This document shows positions 7,928 through 17,033 of a DNA stretch of 64,000 nt, piece after piece; position 1 is the stretch's first letter, and every line of letters starts with the position of its first letter. Below the pieces are notes generated by a model that had not been told where the DNA came from, did no database searches, and saw only the letters and a program-made list of their open reading frames with translations. Location: assembly GCA_947588355.1 (NCBI GenBank), contig CANPYI010000003.1, positions 1 to 64,000 of the forward strand, read 5' to 3'. This DNA is from an uncultured Clostridia bacterium. GTDB taxonomy: Bacteria; Bacillota; Clostridia; Christensenellales; UBA1242. The translations under genes and the position numbers were made by a program.

Positions 7928-7974
7928 AAAGACATATCTTGAAAATTAACTTGCCGTTCTGATATGTCAAAATC

Positions 7975-8003
7975 AAAAAAAGCCTTTTTAAAGGCTTTTT
8001 TTT
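7975..8003 (-). terminator. Terminator of the SHOCT membrane protein gene
   Basis: AGCCTT (7981-7986) pairs with AAGGCT (7991-7996) around a 4-nt loop, extended by A/T pairs. A T tract follows on the minus strand (complement of 7974-7980). It ends at the downstream gene's stop codon. Confidence 0.85.
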
Positions 8004-8538
8004 ACAACAAGTCAAAAAGTTTTTGTTTGTATTCTTCCTCAGTGATTATGCCGTTGTCACGCATACGTTTCAAGTCTTCAATGCGCTTTTTCTTTTCTTC
8101 ATAAGCAGCATCATCTTTTATTGTCTGTTTTTCTTCTTCGCGTTCCTCATGTCTGATTTCACTCCTAGAGTTCATGACAATCACGTCAGGCACAAACATT
8201 GCAATAAACAAAAGCACCCAAGACAGCCAGCCACCGCTTATAACAATTATTATAAATCCTGCAACATAAAATCCTTGTGAAGTGCGATAATATTTTCCTT
8301 TATTTCTGACCGACCACATCAAAAGTGCACTGCCAACAACTCCAACAACAAAAGCAATTATGCTGTAAACCAAATTGAAAACTGAATAATTTATCATTGC
8401 GATGTATTCAACATAAGGTTCCAAGCCCGGAACATTAAAATGTATCAGAAGTGCAAACACAAAACTTGCTGTGACGCCTATCAAATTGACAATCGCGCTG
8501 GCAAGAATAAGATTTCTTTTAGTTTTGTTCATATACAT
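8002..8538 (-). CDS. Membrane protein with C-terminal SHOCT domain
   Basis: The 178-residue product has four hydrophobic segments (roughly residues 9-32, 43-72, 84-105 and 108-122), then a charged linker. It ends in a SHOCT-type helix pair, seen as RIEDLKRMRDNGIITEEEY followed by KQKLFDLL. SHOCT is a short oligomerisation module found at the ends of many membrane proteins of unknown role. The ATG at 8538 is chosen because GAGGTGAT lies 4 bp before it; in-frame starts further upstream lack ribosome sites. The gene is single and divergent from the SDR gene. A specific function cannot be assigned. Confidence 0.75.
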   Translation of the reverse strand: MYMNKTKRNLILASAIVNLIGVTASFVFALLIHFNVPGLEPYVEYIAMINYSVFNLVYSIIAFVVGVVGSALLMWSVRNKGKYYRTSQGFYVAGFIIIVISGGWLSWVLLFIAMFVPDVIVMNSRSEIRHEEREEEKQTIKDDAAYEEKKKRIEDLKRMRDNGIITEEEYKQKLFDLL

Positions 8539-8643
8539 GTATATCACCTCACAAAACATCGATATGATATCATTATGTGAAAAATTTGTCAAACTATTTT
8601 GAAAAATATAAATTTTGCGCTAAAATCAAATAAAGGAGTTTTT

Positions 8644-9420
8644 ATGAGGATAGAAAAACGCACAATTGTCATCACTGGTGCTTCCAGTGGACTTGGAAAA
8701 GGCTTGCTTGAAAAATTTGAAGCAAAGGGAGACACAGTGGTTGACATTTCCTTGGATGGCAGGGACTTTGAGTGTGATGTTTCCGACCATAAAAAACTTA
8801 AAGAAGTTTTTTGCGAAATTCAAGAAAAATATGGAAAAATAGACATGCTTATCACTTGCGCCGGCTATGGCATAAGTGGTGCAATAGAACTTTTGGACGA
8901 AAAGGACACCCAAAAACAATTTGACGTCAATTTTTTTGGCACTGCAAATGCTTGCAAATATGCCATTCCATTGCTGAAGCCTCACGGAAAAATCATCATA
9001 ATTGCCTCTGCTACTGCACTGTTTCCGCTGCCTTTCAAGGCATATTATTGTGCCAGCAAAGCCGCAGTTGAAAGTTTTGCCCAGAGTTTGCGCATGGAAC
9101 TTTCACATACACAAATTCAAGTGACATCAATTTGTCCTGGCGACGTCAAAACCAATTTCAGTGCAAATCGAGTGAAGATATATCAAACAAACGAGCGCTA
9201 TGGCGATTCCATTAAACGCTCAACAGAGCCAACCGAAAAGACAGAGAGTCGCCGTATGAGTCCAGAATATGCCACCAAAAAAATGATGGAGATATGCGAA
9301 AAAGACAAATTGAAGCCAAGATATATCATAGGAAAAAAATACAAATTCTTTAATTTTGCAAGAAAAATTTTGCCAAAACGCATCATGAACAAGTTTTTGC
9401 TAAGGATTTTTTACAAATAA
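8644..9420 (+). CDS. SDR family NAD(P)-dependent oxidoreductase
   Basis: This 258-residue short-chain dehydrogenase/reductase has the cofactor loop TGASSGLG (11-18), an acidic D-V-S after the second strand, the structural CAGYG, and the catalytic pair Y135-x3-K139 in AYYCASKAAVESFA. SICPGDVKT follows the active site as usual. These features predict reduction or oxidation of a hydroxyl/keto group with a nicotinamide cofactor; the substrate is not predictable. The ATG at 8644 follows AAAGGAGTTTTT and fits the family start; a longer in-frame version has no ribosome site. It converges with tlyA, ending 1 bp short of that gene's stop. Confidence 0.9.
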   Translation: MRIEKRTIVITGASSGLGKGLLEKFEAKGDTVVDISLDGRDFECDVSDHKKLKEVFCEIQEKYGKIDMLITCAGYGISGAIELLDEKDTQKQFDVNFFGTANACKYAIPLLKPHGKIIIIASATALFPLPFKAYYCASKAAVESFAQSLRMELSHTQIQVTSICPGDVKTNFSANRVKIYQTNERYGDSIKRSTEPTEKTESRRMSPEYATKKMMEICEKDKLKPRYIIGKKYKFFNFARKILPKRIMNKFLLRIFYK

Positions 9421-9421
9421 T

Positions 9422-10144
9422 TTAATAATTTCGAAACCAAGCCAAAAATTCAGTATTTCCGTCACCGCCCTTGATTGGAGAGGATATCAGTCCACACTTT
9501 TTAAAATTGTTTAATTCAAATTCATGCACAACGTTTTCAATAACTTTGCCATGAATTTTTTCATCTTTGACAATTCCCTTGTGCTTACGTGCATACTGCT
9601 CTCCAACTTCAAACTGAGGCTTTATCAGTGCCACTATATCCACTTTATCTCCCTCAAAATCCATGGATAATTTTTTTGCAAATTTTGTCAAACTCACAAA
9701 AGACACGTCAATCACCACAATTTGAGTGTCTTTAAAAACATTTTTTGATAAATTCAAAAAATTTGTCTTCTCCAAATTTATCACTCTTTTGTCCTTGCAT
9801 AATTTTTCGGCGAGTTGCCTTTCACCTGTGTCAACAGCATAAACTTTTTTTGCTCCATTCTGCAAACAAACGTCTGTAAATCCGCCAGTTGAAGCACCAA
9901 TATCCAAAACAACCTTGCCTGACAAATCAATATCAAATTCTTCGACCGCTTTCTGCAATTTGAATCCTCCGCGAGAGACAAACTCAAAAGGTTTTGCCAC
10001 AATTTTTGCGTCAAATGGACAATCAAAAGAAACTTTGGTGACCAAATTGCCGTTCACCAAAACACGTTCACTTTCGATTGCTTGTTTGGACTTCTCCCTT
10101 GATGGGTAAAAGCCGTTTTGCACCAAAAACAAATCCAATCTCAT
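9422..10144 (-). CDS. tlyA: TlyA-type rRNA 2'-O-methyltransferase
   Basis: The 240-residue protein has an N-terminal S4 RNA-binding domain (MRLDLFLVQNGFYPSREKSK through ERVLVNGN). An FtsJ-like SAM domain follows, with VVLDIGASTGGFTDVCLQNGA at about residues 87-107, VIDVSFVSLTK and LIKPQFEVG. TlyA proteins methylate ribosomal RNA ribose at C1409 of 16S and, in some species, C1920 of 23S rRNA. The name hemolysin is historical. The start at 10144 opens the S4 motif directly; its ribosome site is weak. In Firmicutes the gene usually neighbours xseB/ispA/dxs, but here it stands alone. Confidence 0.9.
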   Translation of the reverse strand: MRLDLFLVQNGFYPSREKSKQAIESERVLVNGNLVTKVSFDCPFDAKIVAKPFEFVSRGGFKLQKAVEEFDIDLSGKVVLDIGASTGGFTDVCLQNGAKKVYAVDTGERQLAEKLCKDKRVINLEKTNFLNLSKNVFKDTQIVVIDVSFVSLTKFAKKLSMDFEGDKVDIVALIKPQFEVGEQYARKHKGIVKDEKIHGKVIENVVHEFELNNFKKCGLISSPIKGGDGNTEFLAWFRNY

Positions 10145-10220
10145 GAAAGTGATTATATCACACAAAAAACTTTTTCACAAATTGTTTACTTTCACATACT
10201 ATGATAATGGAGGCAAACAA

Positions 10221-10454
10221 ATGAAATACACATGTAAATATCAGACAGGTTGTTATCAAGATTTGCGTCCATTTGGCAGTTGCTGTCCGGGATTTGGTCA
10301 AAATTGGCAAAATTTTGGATGTGGCTGCCAGCCAACTTGCGTGCCACCCATTCCGCGATGTCCCCTTCCATGCGGAAACTGTTGTACGCAAGAAAATGTT
10401 CTTTATTTTGCAATAGGATATCTCTTGGCTTCAAACAATTCAAAAAATTTCTAA
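10221..10454 (+). CDS. Small cysteine-rich protein
   Basis: This 77-residue protein has 11 cysteines in its first 55 residues (C5, C11, C21, C22, C34, C36, C40, C47, C51, C54, C55), with many Pro, Gly and Gln. A short hydrophobic end, ENVLYFAIGYLLASNN, follows. The ATG at 10221 has a strong GGAGG 7 bp upstream, so the frame is real. Cys/Pro/Gly-rich mini-proteins of this sort occur in spore coats, but I recognise no named family. A CATACTAT (10195-10202) upstream matches the CATAnnnT -10 core of sporulation sigma factors E/K; a weak TTCACA-17-TACTAT sigma-A reading overlaps it. A terminator follows at 10511. Confidence 0.65.
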   Translation: MKYTCKYQTGCYQDLRPFGSCCPGFGQNWQNFGCGCQPTCVPPIPRCPLPCGNCCTQENVLYFAIGYLLASNNSKNF

Positions 10455-10510
10455 AAAAGATTTTCAAAGGCTTAGATTGCAAAAATAGGTAAAAAGTGAG
10501 ATATCAAAAA

Positions 10511-10537
10511 AAAGGCAGGATAAAAATCCTGTCTTTT
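10511..10537. terminator. Bidirectional terminator
   Basis: A 9-10 bp stem (AAGGCAGGAT / ATCCTGTCTT, one G-T pair, AAAA loop) is flanked by A-rich and T-rich runs. It lies between the Cys-rich gene and the convergent pepF. Confidence 0.8.
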
Positions 10538-10563
10538 AATTATTCATTATTTTGCATAAATAT

Positions 10564-12339
10564 TCACAACAACTTTTCCCAGTCTTTCAAAAAAGTGCGG
10601 CATGTCGCAAACACATCGTCAAATGTTTTTTCTTTGGTCAAATCACAATCAGCAATCTTTAATAAGGATATCGGGTCAGTTGAACTCCCCGAAGATAAAA
10701 ATTTGAGATATTTTTTTGCAAAATCTTTTTCTTTCAAAATTTTGCCACAAATTTCTATTGCCGCAGTGATGCCGGTTGCATATTTATACACATAAAAACT
10801 GTCATAAAAGTGCGGAATTCTTGCCCATTCATATTTCATCTGCGGAATTTGTTTAACTTTTTTGCCATGGTAAAAATTGTTTAATTCTTCGTATTTTTCG
10901 CAAAGTAATTCGGCAGAAAGTGGATTTTCCTTTTCATATTCTTCATGAGCAAATTGTTCAAACTCAGCAAACATTGTTTGCCTGAAAATAGTCGAGCGAA
11001 CTTCACTTAAAAACTTGTCGTACAAAGTTATTTTTTCTTTGTCGGTTTTTGCATTTTGCAAAAGGTAATTCAAAAGCAACATTTCATTTGTTGTACTTGC
11101 AACTTCAGCCACAAAGATCACATAATCGGCGGTTTGGATTGGTTGGTGCATGTTTGAAAAATAAAAGTGCATTGCATGACCTAATTCATGTGCCAAAGTG
11201 AACACACTTTCCAGATTATCTTCAAAGTTCATAAGCACAACAGGTGTCATACCCTTGCCCTCTGCCGCACTTGAAAAAGCGCCGCTATATTTGTTTTTTG
11301 TTGGATAAACATCAATCCAACGCTCTTTTTTTGCCCTGTCAATAAGCGCAACATACTCTTTGCCAAGTGGTGCGGTGGCTGATTTGACAAGTTCGATTGC
11401 CTCATCATAAGTGTATTTTTTTGAAACGCTTCCAACAGGTGCAAAAGTGTCATAAATAGCAATATCTTTTTGCTTAAGCATCTTGCGTTTTACTTCAAAA
11501 AATTCTTGCAAAATGTCAACATTTTCTCGCACTTTTTTGATAAGCATTTCATAAACTTCAGGTGCAATTTCTTCGCAAAAAAGTGACTCTGAAAGTGCCG
11601 ATTTATATTTTCTTACTTTTGCCAAAACACAATCCTCTTTGACGTTTGCTATATAGGAAGAAGCAAGTGTATTTATAAATTCTCCTCTTTTGCCATTTAT
11701 GGCCTTAAAAGCGTTTTCTCTCAGCTTCCTATCTTGACTTTCGGCATAAACTCCAAACTTGCTTTGTGAAAGTGGATATTTTTTGCCCTTGCTGTCCTCT
11801 ATGTCGGCAAATTTCAAGTCAACATCATTAAACTTGTCAAACACATCTTCTGTTCCACCCATCGCCTCACTCAAATTTGTCAACAACATTTCTTCTTTTG
11901 CGGAAAGAGAGTGTTTCTTTTGTCTTATTGTCGCTTCAAAATATCTTGCATACAAAGAAAATTTTGGATTTTTGTGCAAACCATTAAGTTTTGACACAGA
12001 AAACTTGTCAATTTCACTTTCAAGAGGTGTAAGTGCTCGCAAAAGTTTGGTCAAAACAACATTGCGTTTTTCCATCATCTCATTGGCTTTTCTGTCTCCC
12101 CTATCTTCGCATTGACGCAAAAAAGAGTAACAAGTTTTGCCTGCCTTTTCATTTATTTTTGTTTTCATATCAAGATATTTTTTAAGTACATTGTCATCTG
12201 ACAACTTGCCAGAAAACTGAGCAAATTTTTTGCTTTCACTTTCAATTTCATCCAAAAGTTTGTAAAAATCATCATCATCTTTACAAAATTTTGACAAATC
12301 CCACTTGTATTTTTCTTCAATTTGACTTCTTTCCTTCAT
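10564..12339 (-). CDS. pepF: Oligoendopeptidase F (M3 metallopeptidase)
   Basis: The 591-residue cytoplasmic zinc peptidase carries the HELGH active-site motif (TLAHELGHAMHFYFS, around residue 385) and the downstream glutamate region FVAEVASTTNEMLL. Length and the N-terminal IEEKYKWDLSKF match the PepF family, which trims peptides of roughly 7-17 residues in peptide turnover. It is the last gene of the run that begins with the CBS protein and ileS, starting 13 bp after the RluA-type gene. The ribosome site is AAGGGGAAAACA. I see no sign of secretion or truncation. Confidence 0.95.
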   Translation of the reverse strand: MKERSQIEEKYKWDLSKFCKDDDDFYKLLDEIESESKKFAQFSGKLSDDNVLKKYLDMKTKINEKAGKTCYSFLRQCEDRGDRKANEMMEKRNVVLTKLLRALTPLESEIDKFSVSKLNGLHKNPKFSLYARYFEATIRQKKHSLSAKEEMLLTNLSEAMGGTEDVFDKFNDVDLKFADIEDSKGKKYPLSQSKFGVYAESQDRKLRENAFKAINGKRGEFINTLASSYIANVKEDCVLAKVRKYKSALSESLFCEEIAPEVYEMLIKKVRENVDILQEFFEVKRKMLKQKDIAIYDTFAPVGSVSKKYTYDEAIELVKSATAPLGKEYVALIDRAKKERWIDVYPTKNKYSGAFSSAAEGKGMTPVVLMNFEDNLESVFTLAHELGHAMHFYFSNMHQPIQTADYVIFVAEVASTTNEMLLLNYLLQNAKTDKEKITLYDKFLSEVRSTIFRQTMFAEFEQFAHEEYEKENPLSAELLCEKYEELNNFYHGKKVKQIPQMKYEWARIPHFYDSFYVYKYATGITAAIEICGKILKEKDFAKKYLKFLSSGSSTDPISLLKIADCDLTKEKTFDDVFATCRTFLKDWEKLL

Positions 12340-12352
12340 TGTTTTCCCCTTT

Positions 12353-13045
12353 TTATCTTGTAAAATATCTTTCCATTCTAAACTTGTTCCAAGGCGATTT
12401 GTCTTCTGGACAAGCCAAAAACATCAGTTTTTCTTTCGTTGTTGGATGAGTGAAGGACAACTTTCCTGCCCAAAGCCCCAATGCACCCGTGCGACCGGTC
12501 GCCTTGCCATATTTGACATCGCCGACAAGCGGAAATCCTATATTTGCAAGTTGCAGTCTGATTTGGTGACTTCGCCCTGTCAAAATTTTCACTTCAAGCA
12601 AACTTTCATTGCCATTATCTTCCAAAACTTTGTAAACAAGTTCGGCTTTTTTTGCTCCCTTTTCGCTCATAGGCACAATTTTGACAATGTTGTCCTTTTC
12701 GTCTTTCTTGACATAGTTTACAAGCGTTTGAGTTTTTATTTTCACAACACCTTGAGTTATTGCATAATAAGTTTTCTCAATTTCGTGCGTTTTAAACTGT
12801 TCGGAAAGACGTTTTGCTGACTTTGAATTGCGTGCAAACACCATAATTCCACCTGTAGGCCTGTCCAATCTGTGCACAAGTCCAACAAAAGCCTCGCCCG
12901 TTTTGTTATATTTTTGCTTTATATAATCTTTCACCAATGAAAGCATGTCTTCGTCACCGCTATCATCTGGTGCCGAAGGTACATTTTGAGGTTTCAGGAC
13001 AACAACAATTTGATTGTCCTCATAAAGCACAGTCAATTTTTCCAT
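12353..13045 (-). CDS. RluA-family pseudouridine synthase
   Basis: The 230-residue protein converts uridine to pseudouridine in RNA. The family's catalytic Asp is D61 in VHRLDRPTGGIMVFARN. The C-terminal LLEVKILTGRSHQIRLQLANIGFPLVGDVKYG is also diagnostic. There is no S4 domain, so it belongs with short single-domain members such as RluC/RluD-like or TruC; the target base cannot be read. The start at 13045 has AGGAG 8 bp upstream and overlaps by 13 bp the end of the preceding methyltransferase gene. Translational coupling of two RNA-modifying enzymes is likely. Confidence 0.93.
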   Translation of the reverse strand: MEKLTVLYEDNQIVVVLKPQNVPSAPDDSGDEDMLSLVKDYIKQKYNKTGEAFVGLVHRLDRPTGGIMVFARNSKSAKRLSEQFKTHEIEKTYYAITQGVVKIKTQTLVNYVKKDEKDNIVKIVPMSEKGAKKAELVYKVLEDNGNESLLEVKILTGRSHQIRLQLANIGFPLVGDVKYGKATGRTGALGLWAGKLSFTHPTTKEKLMFLACPEDKSPWNKFRMERYFTR

Positions 13046-13875
13046 ATTTTCACTCCTGTTGCACCGCATGGCAAAACAAGGCCTTCGTTGGTCGGAAGTC
13101 CGATTTCATCTGCCTCAACATTGTCGGGTCCAAATACGCTTTTCAATATATTGGCAATTACAGTTGGCTGCAGTCCTGTGGTGTAAGAATTTATCAACAC
13201 AAAAAGAGGTTTTTCGGACAAAACACCTTTGCAGAGTTCCACAAAATCTGCCAGATTGTCCTCCAACTTCCACATTTCTCCACTTGGACCTCTTCCATAA
13301 CTTGGCGGGTCCATAATAATGGCATCATATTTGTTTTTTCGACGTATTTCTCTTTCAATAAACTTTGCGCAATCGTCCACAATAAAGCGTATGTTTGAGA
13401 TATTGTTCAGTTTGGCATTTTCCTTGGCTCTTTCAACCATGCCCTTGCTGGCATCAACATGTGTCACACATGCTCCAACGCTTGCAAGAGCAGCTGAAGC
13501 GCCACCCGTGTAGGCAAACAAGTTTAAAATTTTTATTTCACGATTTGAGTTTTTAACAAGTTGTTGCATAAGTTCCCAATTCACCGCTTGTTCAGGAAAA
13601 ATTCCGGTGTGCTTAAAGCCCATTGGCTTGACAATAAACTTAAGTTTTTTCCAATCAATAAGCCACTGCTCTGGAATTTGTTTGTTGTAGTGCCAAAGTC
13701 CGCCACCCTCTTTGCGCTCATAAAAGGCATCAACACCCCTTTTCAAATCCTTTTTTGCATGCCAAATGACTTGCGGATCAGGTCGAAGCAGTTTGACGCC
13801 TGCCCAATCTTCAAGTTTTTCTCCGTCACCGGTGGCAATAACGCGATAATCCTTCCAAGAATCTGCAATCCTCAT
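13033..13875 (-). CDS. Class I SAM-dependent methyltransferase (RlmI/RlmK-like)
   Basis: The 280-residue protein has the methyltransferase fold motifs ILNLFAYTGGASAALASVGA (motif I, around residue 117), VTHVDASKGMVERAKENAKLN (motif II) and the catalytic-loop IMDPPSYGRGPSGE. The combination of DPPSYGRG with a beta-rich N-terminal part (WAGVKLLRPDPQVIWHA) points to the COG1092-type rRNA cytosine-C5 methyltransferases. It lacks a PUA domain, so the exact target is uncertain. It starts 15 bp after the ileS stop, with GAGGGC as ribosome site, and overlaps the RluA-type gene. Confidence 0.85.
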   Translation of the reverse strand: MRIADSWKDYRVIATGDGEKLEDWAGVKLLRPDPQVIWHAKKDLKRGVDAFYERKEGGGLWHYNKQIPEQWLIDWKKLKFIVKPMGFKHTGIFPEQAVNWELMQQLVKNSNREIKILNLFAYTGGASAALASVGACVTHVDASKGMVERAKENAKLNNISNIRFIVDDCAKFIEREIRRKNKYDAIIMDPPSYGRGPSGEMWKLEDNLADFVELCKGVLSEKPLFVLINSYTTGLQPTVIANILKSVFGPDNVEADEIGLPTNEGLVLPCGATGVKIWKN

Positions 13876-13890
13876 AATTTGCCCTCAAAA

Positions 13891-16800
13891 TCATTTTTTG
13901 ACTGTTTGCAATTTTGTGATAATAAAACTATCCCCAACTTCTATATTGCGTTCAATGTCAGGATTGTCTATTTTTTCAACTGCACGCACAATCAAAACTT
14001 CTTGTTTAATCTTGTCCATAAAGTTGTAAAGCATCGTGGCAAGTTGCTCGTCAGCCGTCTCAAAATATGCATAAAGTCGGTCATCAATCGCAAAGTCGGC
14101 GTCTTTACGCAAAACTTGAAGTCCGCGCACAAACTCGCGATACAAACCTTCCAACACAAGTTGTTCGTCAAGTGTGATATCAAGCACAACAGTGTTTCCG
14201 TTTTCGTGAGCAATAACAAAATCTGTCTTTGGCTTCTTTTCCAAAACAAACAACTCTCCGTCAAGGTCCTTAAATTCGCCAACAGACACTTTTCCTGCCT
14301 TGAAGCCTTCCACAACTTTTTTCATGTCTTGGTCATCTAAGTTTGCAAGTGCAATCTTAAGTTTTTGCACATCACCCTTAAGCACAGCGCCCGCTTTTTT
14401 AAAGTTGACAGTCAAAAATTCGTCATTAAATTTGGCATCGTCTGTCACTGCTTCCAAAGTTTTGACATTCAATTCATCTTTTATGATGTCAGCAAAATCT
14501 TTCAAAACATCAACAGTATTTTCTCCGCCCGCAACATAAAGTGTTCGCAGTGGCTGTTTTATTTTTATCTGATTTTCATTACGCAATCTTTGTGCTGTTG
14601 ACATAATGTCACGTGCAACTGCGGTCTTTTCAAGCACTCCCTCAAATTTCTGCTTGCAAATTGCAGTTGGATATCCCGAAAGCATTATCGCCTCGGCCTC
14701 GTTTGGCTCTATCTCGCGCACAAGATTTTGCCAAATATATTCTGTCACAAACGGAATGACCGGTGTCATCACGCGAATGATTGCTTTGATTGCATTATAC
14801 AAGCACCAATATGCTGTAAGTTGGTCTTCCTTGTCATCAGACTTCCAAAATCTTTTACGATTTGAACGGATATAGAAATTGGATATATCATCAACCAATT
14901 TTTCAAAATCTTTGACCACCAAGTATTGCTTGTCCTCTGCATAATTCACATCGCTGTCAGAAACAAACTTGTTTATGCTTGCCAAAAGCCATTTGTCCGA
15001 AATTGTGAGATTTTTTTCAGAAAGTTTAAAGTTGTCAAATCTAGGATTGTCAATCACAGCATAAGTGTTAAAGAATGTGTAAACATTCCAAAATGCCAAA
15101 ATTTTTCGCCTTGCCTCATCTGTCAGTCCAAAGCCAAAGCGCATGTCATACACAGGACTTGAAGAAGAAAACAAATATCTTATTGCATCGGCGCCAACTT
15201 TGTCTGCAACATGATCTGCTTCCAAAGTGTTTCCGCCGCTCTTGTGAAACTCGCCACCATTTTCATCACGAACATATTGATAGGTCACAATTTTTTTGTA
15301 TGGTGCTTTGCCGGTCAAAACAACACTCATAATAAGAAGTGAATAAAACCACAATTTTATTTGTTCAATCATCTCACAAACATAGTCGCTAGGAAAATTT
15401 TCCTCAAAAAACTTTTTGTCAGAGAAGTATTTTTTCGTCGAGAAAGGAGTTATGCCTGCATCTAGCCACACATCGCCGACTTCCGGCACTCTTGAAACAG
15501 TTGCACCGCAGTCACATTTTATTTTGATATCATCAATCCAAGGTCTGTGGATATTTGGCAACTTGTCCACAAGTGCAGGATCAACCGCTTTTTGTTTAAG
15601 TTCTTCCAAACTGCCGATCACATGCACCTTGCCACATTTTTCGCAGACGTAAAAAGGCAGTGGCAGCCCATAAAAACGGCTGCGAGAGATATTCCAGTCG
15701 CCCATATTGTTAAGCCAATCTTTCATACGTTTTTTTGCATAATCTGGCTTAAATTCGACTTCCTCAATCGCCTTGAGTGCAAGCGGACGAATTTCGTCCA
15801 TTTTGATAAACCATGCCGATATAAGTTTGTACACCAAATCTGTTTTGCAACGCCAACAGAAAGGATAGGAGTGTTTGTACTTGTGAGCATACAAAAGTTT
15901 TCCATCTTTTTTCAAACGCTCAACAACCAAATCAACAACATCTGTTGTTTTTTTTCCGGCAAGAAAGCCCGTGCTTTCCAGCATCACACCTTGCTCGTTG
16001 ATAGGACAGATTTCTGCAAGTCCAAGACTTTGTCCAAGTTCAAAATCTTCCGCACCACAGCCCGGAGCAATATGCACAACACAAGTGCCTTCAGCATTGT
16101 CAACCATATCCCAAGCCACAACCTTGTGAGCAAATTGTTGCTCAGAAAGTTCTGGAAAACAAGTCTCATATTCCAAGCCTACAAGGTCTTTTCCCTTGAA
16201 AGTTTCCAAAATAGGCAAATCCTTTTTAAGCACTTTCAATCTGTCTTTTCCAAGAACAATATTCTCGCCTTCAAAATTCACCTTAACATATTCAAAATCA
16301 GGATTAACGGCAAGAGCAACATTGGCAGAAAGTGTCCAAGGAGTTGTTGTCCATGCCACAATCTTAAAGTCTTTGTTTTTGACAGGAAATTTGGCAAAAA
16401 TTGCAGTATGCTCCACTTCATGATAAGATGATGACATCTCATGTTCTGACAGACTTGTCCCACAACGTGGACACCAAGCCATAGGACGATTTTTCTTGAC
16501 AATCCAGCCATGACTGTCACACTCTTTCAAAAAGTGCCAAATAGAAGTGATATTTTCGTCAGTGTTGGTATAGTATGAATTGTCCCAATCCATCCACTGC
16601 CCCATTCGAATAGATTGTTTTGTGATTTCATTGCCAAAATGTTCAACACGCTCCATACATTTGTTTGTAAATTTGTCAATGCCATAGTTGACTATCTCAG
16701 GCTTGCCATTAAGCCCAAGTTCCTTTTCAACATTTACTTCCACCCAAAGACCTTGTCCGTCAAAGCCGTTTTGATATTGACAATCACGGCCCTTAAGAGC

Positions 16801-17013
16801 GTTGTATCTTATTGTCAAATCTTTGAGAGTGCGTCCCCAAAAGTGATGCACGCCAAGTCTGTTGTTGGCAGTTGCCGGGCCGTCAAGAAACTTAAATCGT
16901 TCGTGCCCCTCGTTTTTTTTCATCAGTTTTTCAAAAGAATTATTTTCTTTCCAAAATTTTAAAATGCCTTTTTCCATTTCCACAAAATTTGGTACTGTAG
17001 GTTCTTTTTTCAT
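13891..17013 (-). CDS. ileS: Isoleucyl-tRNA synthetase (GVHH-type)
   Basis: This 1040-residue class I synthetase charges tRNA-Ile. Its HIGH-position motif reads G54-V-H-H57 in DGPATANNRLGVHHFWGRT, and the KMSKS-position motif reads FHKSGGN near residue 590. This pairing matches an IleRS subtype I know by its TANNPMGVHHAWGRT and MHKSWGN motifs, not the common HxGH/KMSKS form. An editing domain is present (IVAWTTTPWTLSANVALAVNP), along with a CxxC pair (WCPRCG, and CWRCKTD later) and a C-terminal anticodon and tail region. The start at 17013 has AGGAGAT. No T-box motif is present upstream; it is cotranscribed with the CBS gene. Confidence 0.95.
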   Translation of the reverse strand: MKKEPTVPNFVEMEKGILKFWKENNSFEKLMKKNEGHERFKFLDGPATANNRLGVHHFWGRTLKDLTIRYNALKGRDCQYQNGFDGQGLWVEVNVEKELGLNGKPEIVNYGIDKFTNKCMERVEHFGNEITKQSIRMGQWMDWDNSYYTNTDENITSIWHFLKECDSHGWIVKKNRPMAWCPRCGTSLSEHEMSSSYHEVEHTAIFAKFPVKNKDFKIVAWTTTPWTLSANVALAVNPDFEYVKVNFEGENIVLGKDRLKVLKKDLPILETFKGKDLVGLEYETCFPELSEQQFAHKVVAWDMVDNAEGTCVVHIAPGCGAEDFELGQSLGLAEICPINEQGVMLESTGFLAGKKTTDVVDLVVERLKKDGKLLYAHKYKHSYPFCWRCKTDLVYKLISAWFIKMDEIRPLALKAIEEVEFKPDYAKKRMKDWLNNMGDWNISRSRFYGLPLPFYVCEKCGKVHVIGSLEELKQKAVDPALVDKLPNIHRPWIDDIKIKCDCGATVSRVPEVGDVWLDAGITPFSTKKYFSDKKFFEENFPSDYVCEMIEQIKLWFYSLLIMSVVLTGKAPYKKIVTYQYVRDENGGEFHKSGGNTLEADHVADKVGADAIRYLFSSSSPVYDMRFGFGLTDEARRKILAFWNVYTFFNTYAVIDNPRFDNFKLSEKNLTISDKWLLASINKFVSDSDVNYAEDKQYLVVKDFEKLVDDISNFYIRSNRKRFWKSDDKEDQLTAYWCLYNAIKAIIRVMTPVIPFVTEYIWQNLVREIEPNEAEAIMLSGYPTAICKQKFEGVLEKTAVARDIMSTAQRLRNENQIKIKQPLRTLYVAGGENTVDVLKDFADIIKDELNVKTLEAVTDDAKFNDEFLTVNFKKAGAVLKGDVQKLKIALANLDDQDMKKVVEGFKAGKVSVGEFKDLDGELFVLEKKPKTDFVIAHENGNTVVLDITLDEQLVLEGLYREFVRGLQVLRKDADFAIDDRLYAYFETADEQLATMLYNFMDKIKQEVLIVRAVEKIDNPDIERNIEVGDSFIITKLQTVKK

Positions 17014-17033
17014 ATTATCTCCTATTGCAATTT

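Larger units (their letters stand above)
7645..7974. other. Structured non-coding region after tRNA-Ser
   Basis: No credible gene lies in this 330-bp stretch. It holds several hairpins: TTTTCGC/GCGAAAA (7670-7688), a 13-bp stem with a 6-nt bulge (7719-7737 / 7751-7763), AAAACCGC/GCGGTTTT (7831-7855), and GACATATC/GATATGTC (7931-7968). It also holds two near-identical 25-bp repeats. It looks richer in G+C than its surroundings. I read it as remnants of an inserted element or an unknown structured RNA. Confidence 0.5.

Noticed and set aside
13561-14340. Antisense frame of 259 residues across ileS and the methyltransferase gene
   Set aside because: It crosses two real genes, has no ribosome site and no recognisable motif.
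15547-16431. Long antisense frame inside ileS (294 residues)
   Set aside because: It is a mirror of a well-conserved synthetase, with no start signal and no family likeness.
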